Positions 60,460-64,000 of a stretch of 64,000 bases of DNA are shown here, piece by piece. Under the pieces are notes generated by a model, which was not told where the DNA came from, made no database searches, and saw only the letters and a list, made by a program, of their open reading frames with translations. Source of the stretch: Paenibacillus sp. MSJ-34 (GTDB taxonomy: Bacteria; Bacillota; Bacilli; Paenibacillales; Paenibacillaceae); the NCBI RefSeq assembly GCF_018918005.1, contig NZ_JAHLPR010000035.1, positions 16,279 to 80,278 on the forward strand. Direction: 5' to 3'. Within the stretch, counting starts at the first letter, position 1. Every line of letters begins with the position of its first letter. Position numbers and translations under genes: made by a program.

Positions 60460-62086
60460 AATTCTCGTTCGCCTCGGAATTCGATCGGTGATCGATTGGA
60501 ACCGGCACGGGTTCGAATATGCGGGCGATGCGCCCGACGGCGCCGAGGCGCTCGACCTGATCCGCCGAACGAAACCGGATATTGTGCTGACGGACATCGT
60601 CATGCCGAATATGAACGGCTTGGAATTGATACAAGCGATCAAGCGGAGCGACCCGGGCATTCGAATTATCGTGCTGAGCAGCCATAACGAATACGATTAT
60701 TTGCGTCAAGCGATGAAGCTGGGCGTGGATGACTATATTTTGAAAGCGTCGATGAAGCCGGAGGAACTGCTGGCGCTGCTGCTCGAGACGGCGGATAAAA
60801 TCGCGGCGGAACGGGAGGAAGCGGATGCCGGCCCGATCCGCAGCCAGCAGCGCAAGGAATCGGAGGGACGCGACCGGCTCGCCCAGACGATCCACCGCTG
60901 GATCGGGGAAGATTCGCAAGATACGCCGCAGGGCGTTGCGGGAAGCGACCGGGATATCGCTGAGGACGAAGAGGAAATACCGCTAGCCGCCAACAATATG
61001 CTGCTGTTGCTGCGCGTGCACCCGCAGCCGCCGAATTCCGCCGGCGAACCGTTGGAGCTTCATACCTTGATCGATCTGGCCGAGCTGGAGATGCGCAAAT
61101 GGCTGCACGGGTACGCCTTGCCTTATAACGACCATACCGTATTGCTGCTCATTCCGATCAAGGAGCCGCTCCCTGAACAGGACGGCATTGTCGAAGGCCT
61201 ATGCGGCGACATCGTGAGCGCTTTGAAACGGTTTCTGGCCGCATCCGTCTCGATCGGCGTCAGCGAACCTTTTGCGGATCGAACGGGATTGAAGAAAGCA
61301 TATTGGCAGGCGCGCCAAGCGTTGGAGAGGTATTTTTACGAAGGGACGGAGAAGGTGTACCGGTACGCGGCGGAAACGGAGTTATCAACAAAGAACGGCG
61401 AACCGTTATTCACGAAAGAAGACGAACGCGAATTGCGGAACCGGATCGAATTGTTGGACGAGACGGGCATGAAACGGATCGTCGGCCGGGTACTTGGCAG
61501 CATGCGGGAGAACAGGCGCCAGATCGATCTTAGTATTCAAATTTGCCTTGCGCTGCTGCATCATTTGCAAGCCGGACTCAAGAAATTCGATGAAGCTTTA
61601 TTCGCCGAAGGCGAAGGGGAGCCGCTATATAAACAAGTGATCGCTTTTCAGGAACTGCACGAAGCCGAGCGCTGGTTCGACCGGTTGATCGACGATGCCG
61701 CGGACCGTGCCAGAGAGGCGTTAAAGAAGACATACCGGGAAGAAATTCAACAACTCATTTTGCAGATGAAACAAAACTACGCGGAAGACTGGTCGTTGAA
61801 GCAAGCCGCGCGCATGGCGAATATGAGCGAGAGCTATTTAAGCTATTTGTTCAAAAAGGAGACGGGAGTCGGCTTTGCCGCATATATAAACAACATTCGC
61901 GTCGAGAAGGCGGTCGAATATTTGCGCGAAACGAATTGGCCGGCTTATGTGATCGGCGAAAAAGTGGGTTACGACAACATCAATTACTTCGGCAGAGTGT
62001 TCAAAAAGTTGATCGGCCTTAGCCCGCAACAATATCGAATGCAGTTCCAACTGAAAGGGAACGAACATGCCATCCCCAAACATTAA
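60425..62086 (+). CDS. YesN-type response regulator with AraC DNA-binding domain
   Basis: This 553-residue protein has receiver domain MRPMKVILADDEILVRLGIR with phospho-acceptor D57 in IVLTDIVMPNMNG. The middle region is long and variable (acidic EDEEEIPL near 180). The C-terminal AraC HTH pair is LKQAARMANMSESYLSYLFK followed by IGEKVGYDNINYFGRVFKKL. AAGGAG precedes the ATG. The stop codon lies in the loop of its own terminator hairpin. Probable target: the oxidoreductase/ABC operon starting at 62296. Confidence 0.93.
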   Translation: MRPMKVILADDEILVRLGIRSVIDWNRHGFEYAGDAPDGAEALDLIRRTKPDIVLTDIVMPNMNGLELIQAIKRSDPGIRIIVLSSHNEYDYLRQAMKLGVDDYILKASMKPEELLALLLETADKIAAEREEADAGPIRSQQRKESEGRDRLAQTIHRWIGEDSQDTPQGVAGSDRDIAEDEEEIPLAANNMLLLLRVHPQPPNSAGEPLELHTLIDLAELEMRKWLHGYALPYNDHTVLLLIPIKEPLPEQDGIVEGLCGDIVSALKRFLAASVSIGVSEPFADRTGLKKAYWQARQALERYFYEGTEKVYRYAAETELSTKNGEPLFTKEDERELRNRIELLDETGMKRIVGRVLGSMRENRRQIDLSIQICLALLHHLQAGLKKFDEALFAEGEGEPLYKQVIAFQELHEAERWFDRLIDDAADRAREALKKTYREEIQQLILQMKQNYAEDWSLKQAARMANMSESYLSYLFKKETGVGFAAYINNIRVEKAVEYLRETNWPAYVIGEKVGYDNINYFGRVFKKLIGLSPQQYRMQFQLKGNEHAIPKH

Positions 62087-62105
62087 TTTGGGGATCTCTT
62101 TTTTC
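62072..62105 (+). terminator. Terminator overlapping the yesN stop codon
   Basis: ATCCCCAAA and TTTGGGGAT pair around CATTAA, which contains the stop codon; T-rich CTCTTTTTTCTT follows. Confidence 0.85.
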
Positions 62106-62224
62106 TTAAAATAATGAAAACGCATCCAAAAAAAGTGAACGATGGCGATATAACGCGACGTCGAATTGAAAATATGTGAATGAAGTCATAGGTTTTGTGC
62201 ATTTCTTATCCGCCGCGCCAATTT

Positions 62225-62262
62225 TATAATGCAAATGTAAGCGCTTGATAACAGCTGTTATC
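62225..62262 (+). promoter_or_regulatory. TATAAT box, cre-like site and 16-bp palindrome before the oxidoreductase gene
   Basis: TATAAT at 62225-62230 is followed by TGTAAGCGCTTGAT (62236-62249, 12 of 14 match to cre) and by the perfect palindrome GATAACAGCTGTTATC (62247-62262). The last two overlap, so CcpA and a second regulator could compete here. Confidence 0.5.
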
Positions 62263-62295
62263 GGGCGCCAAGACGACTACTGAGGGGGATAAAGC

Positions 62296-63300
62296 ATGAT
62301 GCACACAATGAAAGTTGCCGTGATCGGACTCGGCGTCATGGGCCAATCGCATACGCGCCTTTATGCCGAAATGCCGAATGTGGAACTGGCGGCCGTTTAC
62401 GATATTAACCGGGAATTGACCGAACGGATTGCGGCGCAGTACGGAACGGTTGCCGCGGATCGGGTCGAGGCGGTTTTCGAAATGCCGGACCTGGACGCGG
62501 TCAGCATATGCACGGCGGACGATCAACATTACGAACTTGCTATGCTCGCTTGCAAATCCGGCAAGCATGTATTGATGGAGAAGCCGCTTGCGTCCGATAT
62601 TCGCGAAGCGCAGGAAATTGTCGAGCGAGTCCGGCAATCCGGCATTAAGATGATGGTCGGACATACGCTGCGCTGGGACCCGCGCTATTACCGGGCATAC
62701 GAGGCCGTCCGCGGGGGCAAAATCGGCAAGCCGCTCCATCTGTACGCCAGACGGAACAATTCATTCGCCAACGGACAGCGCCTGAAAGGACGCACCTCCG
62801 TGCTTATGTTTCTGGGCGTTCACGATATCGATGCGATCGAGTGGATTACCGGAGATCAAATCGTGGAGGTATATGCCGTAAGCGTGAAGGAAAGACTGGC
62901 CTCATTCGGCGTATCGGACGCTACGCTAACGACGCTTCGATTCGCATCGGGGACGGTAGGCAATTATGAGACGAGCTGGGTGCTGCCGGAGCATCATTTG
63001 GAACTGGACGCCAAATTGGATATTACGGGAACGGAAGGCGCTCTGAATGTCGATATCGTCAAACAGAACATTTCAATTCATTCGAATACGCGATTTACGT
63101 ATCCAGATACGGCATACGGAGTGGAAATGTACGGAAGAATGACCGGCATTATGAAGGAAGAGCTGACGTCATTCGCGATGTCCGTACTCCATGACGAGCC
63201 GTTGCCGATTTCGGTTGAAGAAGCTTATCGCGCGGTATATATTGCGCATTGCATGGAAGAGTCTTTGCGAACCGGACGCCCGGTTGAAGTAAGATCATAA
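62296..63300 (+). CDS. Gfo/Idh/MocA family NAD(P)-dependent oxidoreductase
   Basis: This 334-residue protein has the Rossmann start MKVAVIGLGVMGQSHTRLYA, then the family's ICTADDQHYELA, HVLMEKPLASDIREAQEIVE (EKP motif with catalytic Lys) and GVHDIDAIEWITGDQI (the GxHxxD metal/proton motif). Such enzymes oxidise or reduce sugars, inositols or their derivatives. GAGGGGGA precedes the ATG. It is the first gene of a sugar-import operon, with the binding protein next; the substrate is unknown. Confidence 0.92.
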   Translation: MMHTMKVAVIGLGVMGQSHTRLYAEMPNVELAAVYDINRELTERIAAQYGTVAADRVEAVFEMPDLDAVSICTADDQHYELAMLACKSGKHVLMEKPLASDIREAQEIVERVRQSGIKMMVGHTLRWDPRYYRAYEAVRGGKIGKPLHLYARRNNSFANGQRLKGRTSVLMFLGVHDIDAIEWITGDQIVEVYAVSVKERLASFGVSDATLTTLRFASGTVGNYETSWVLPEHHLELDAKLDITGTEGALNVDIVKQNISIHSNTRFTYPDTAYGVEMYGRMTGIMKEELTSFAMSVLHDEPLPISVEEAYRAVYIAHCMEESLRTGRPVEVRS

Positions 63301-63338
63301 CGGATGTGCCTATCTCGAAACGTTTGCCAGGAGGGGTT

Positions 63339-63938
63339 ATGATGACAAGATCGACGAAATGGATTACATTGCTTCTGCTCGCTTTATCGCTTGCCGCGGC
63401 CGGCTGCGGCCAATCGGGCGGAAACGCGGGGGGCGGTAGCGAAGGCGAAGGAAATGCCGCTGCGGACCAGCCATATAAGGGACAGCAAATCAGCGTGCTG
63501 CTCGAAGGGCATCCGACGAGCAACGCGATGCAAAAAATGCTGCCCGAATTCGAGGAGAAAACCGGCATTAAGGTCAATTTGGAAATCGTTCCTTACAGCG
63601 ATTTGACATCCAAGGCGTTAATGAACTTCTCGAGCAGTTCCGGGCGCTATGATGTCGTCATGGACGATATGGTGCACGGTATCGGGTATGTCAACGCAGG
63701 TTATGTCGAGCCGCTCGATTCGTTCATGCAGAATGAGTCGTTGACCGCTTATTACGACGCGCAAGATTTCGTGCCCAAATATTTGGACGTGATGAAAGTG
63801 AACGGTCAAAGCTATGGTTTGCCGGTATACGGCGAGAGCAATTTTTTGATGTACCGCAAAGATTTGTACGAAAATAAACTATTTAACATTAAAGCGCTAA
63901 AGTCCCTTGGACCGAAAAGGTTTCCTAAGCAACATTAA
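63339..63938 (+). pseudogene. Sugar-binding lipoprotein interrupted near residue 180
   Basis: The frame from ATG 63339 (GGAGGGG upstream) has a signal peptide (ITLLLLALSLAAAG with lipobox A-A-G-C) and the SBP family 1 fold through SYGLPVYGESNFLMYRKDLY. Binding proteins of this type are 420-450 residues long. Here the family pattern ends at about 63875 (after LYEN), and the frame stops 21 codons later (KLFNIKALKSLGPKRFPKQH). Composition turns AT-rich at the same point, so foreign DNA is inserted. The 3' part of the gene would lie beyond the window. Confidence 0.75.
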
Positions 63939-64000
63939 TATCCATAAAGTTACAGTTATGCTGGGACTATCTCACGTAGCTCTACTTCATAACCCATTTG
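63876..64000. mobile_element. Left end of an unidentified insertion in the binding-protein gene
   Basis: From about 63876 to the window edge the sequence is no longer compatible with the binding-protein family and is AT-rich. I see no terminal inverted repeat or transposase start in the 125 bases available, so the element type (IS, intron or other) cannot be named. Confidence 0.45.

Overview
The window looks like a chromosomal segment of a Paenibacillaceae-type Firmicute (Paenibacillus/Cohnella-like). The reasons are strong GGAGG ribosome-binding sites, moderately high GC, two YesM/YesN-type two-component systems, four carbohydrate ABC-transporter loci, a GntP permease and a ddlR-ddl pair of the Brevibacillus type. 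This assignment is inference; no rRNA or tRNA gene is visible.

Positions 1 to about 10,000 are an accessory island with lower and uneven GC. It holds the N-terminus of a type I restriction HsdR, a decayed XRE-type helix-turn-helix gene, a Fic protein lacking the catalytic histidine, a ribbon-helix-helix repressor behind a 42-bp palindromic operator, small element-borne proteins (DUF6809, a DUF6061-like protein, DUF6076, TnpW-like) and a large serine recombinase. Immediately after the recombinase lies the severed C-terminus of an RHS polymorphic toxin (GIY-YIG-like nuclease) with a leucine-rich immunity protein. Two further genes follow, each broken by one in-frame stop.

From 10,000 to 24,400: a MocR-type DdlR regulator, D-Ala-D-Ala ligase and an aminotransferase; a five-gene minus-strand operon (TetR, two ABC exporters); a CPBP protease; an atypical SDR; and a GntP permease, esterase and GntR unit.

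From 25,460 to 35,700: YesN and YesM divergent from a sugar ABC importer (two permeases, binding protein), then a TetR-FAD oxidoreductase fusion, and an HxlR/DoxX divergent pair.

From 36,895 to 49,105: a peptidoglycan (MurNAc) salvage locus. It has a BadF-type MurK-like kinase, NamZ (DUF1343), an AmiE-like serine hydrolase, a GNAT protein, an ABC importer, a PIG-L-like protein, a MurR/RpiR regulator and GlcD/GlcF-type lactate/glycolate oxidase subunits. NamZ and the AmiE-like protein have no signal peptide, so they probably act in the cytoplasm on imported muropeptides, with the D-lactate released from MurNAc oxidised by GlcDF.

From 50,777 to 64,000: AraC regulator, ADP-ribosylglycohydrolase-family enzyme and ABC importer; a YhgE-like membrane protein with TetR; a second YesM/YesN pair; a Gfo/Idh/MocA oxidoreductase; and a sugar-binding lipoprotein whose reading frame is cut by foreign sequence near the right edge.

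The most unusual content is intergenic. Five arrays (near 24.6, 24.9, 32.3, 36.4 and 50.1 kb) each contain four short palindromes at the same 50-52 / 62 / 50-52 bp spacing. The palindrome arms are alike within an array but differ between arrays. A sixth array (49.5 kb) has a uniform 52-bp pitch. I know of no named family with this architecture. Two GC-rich tandem-repeat blocks also start exactly at the stop codons of minus-strand genes.
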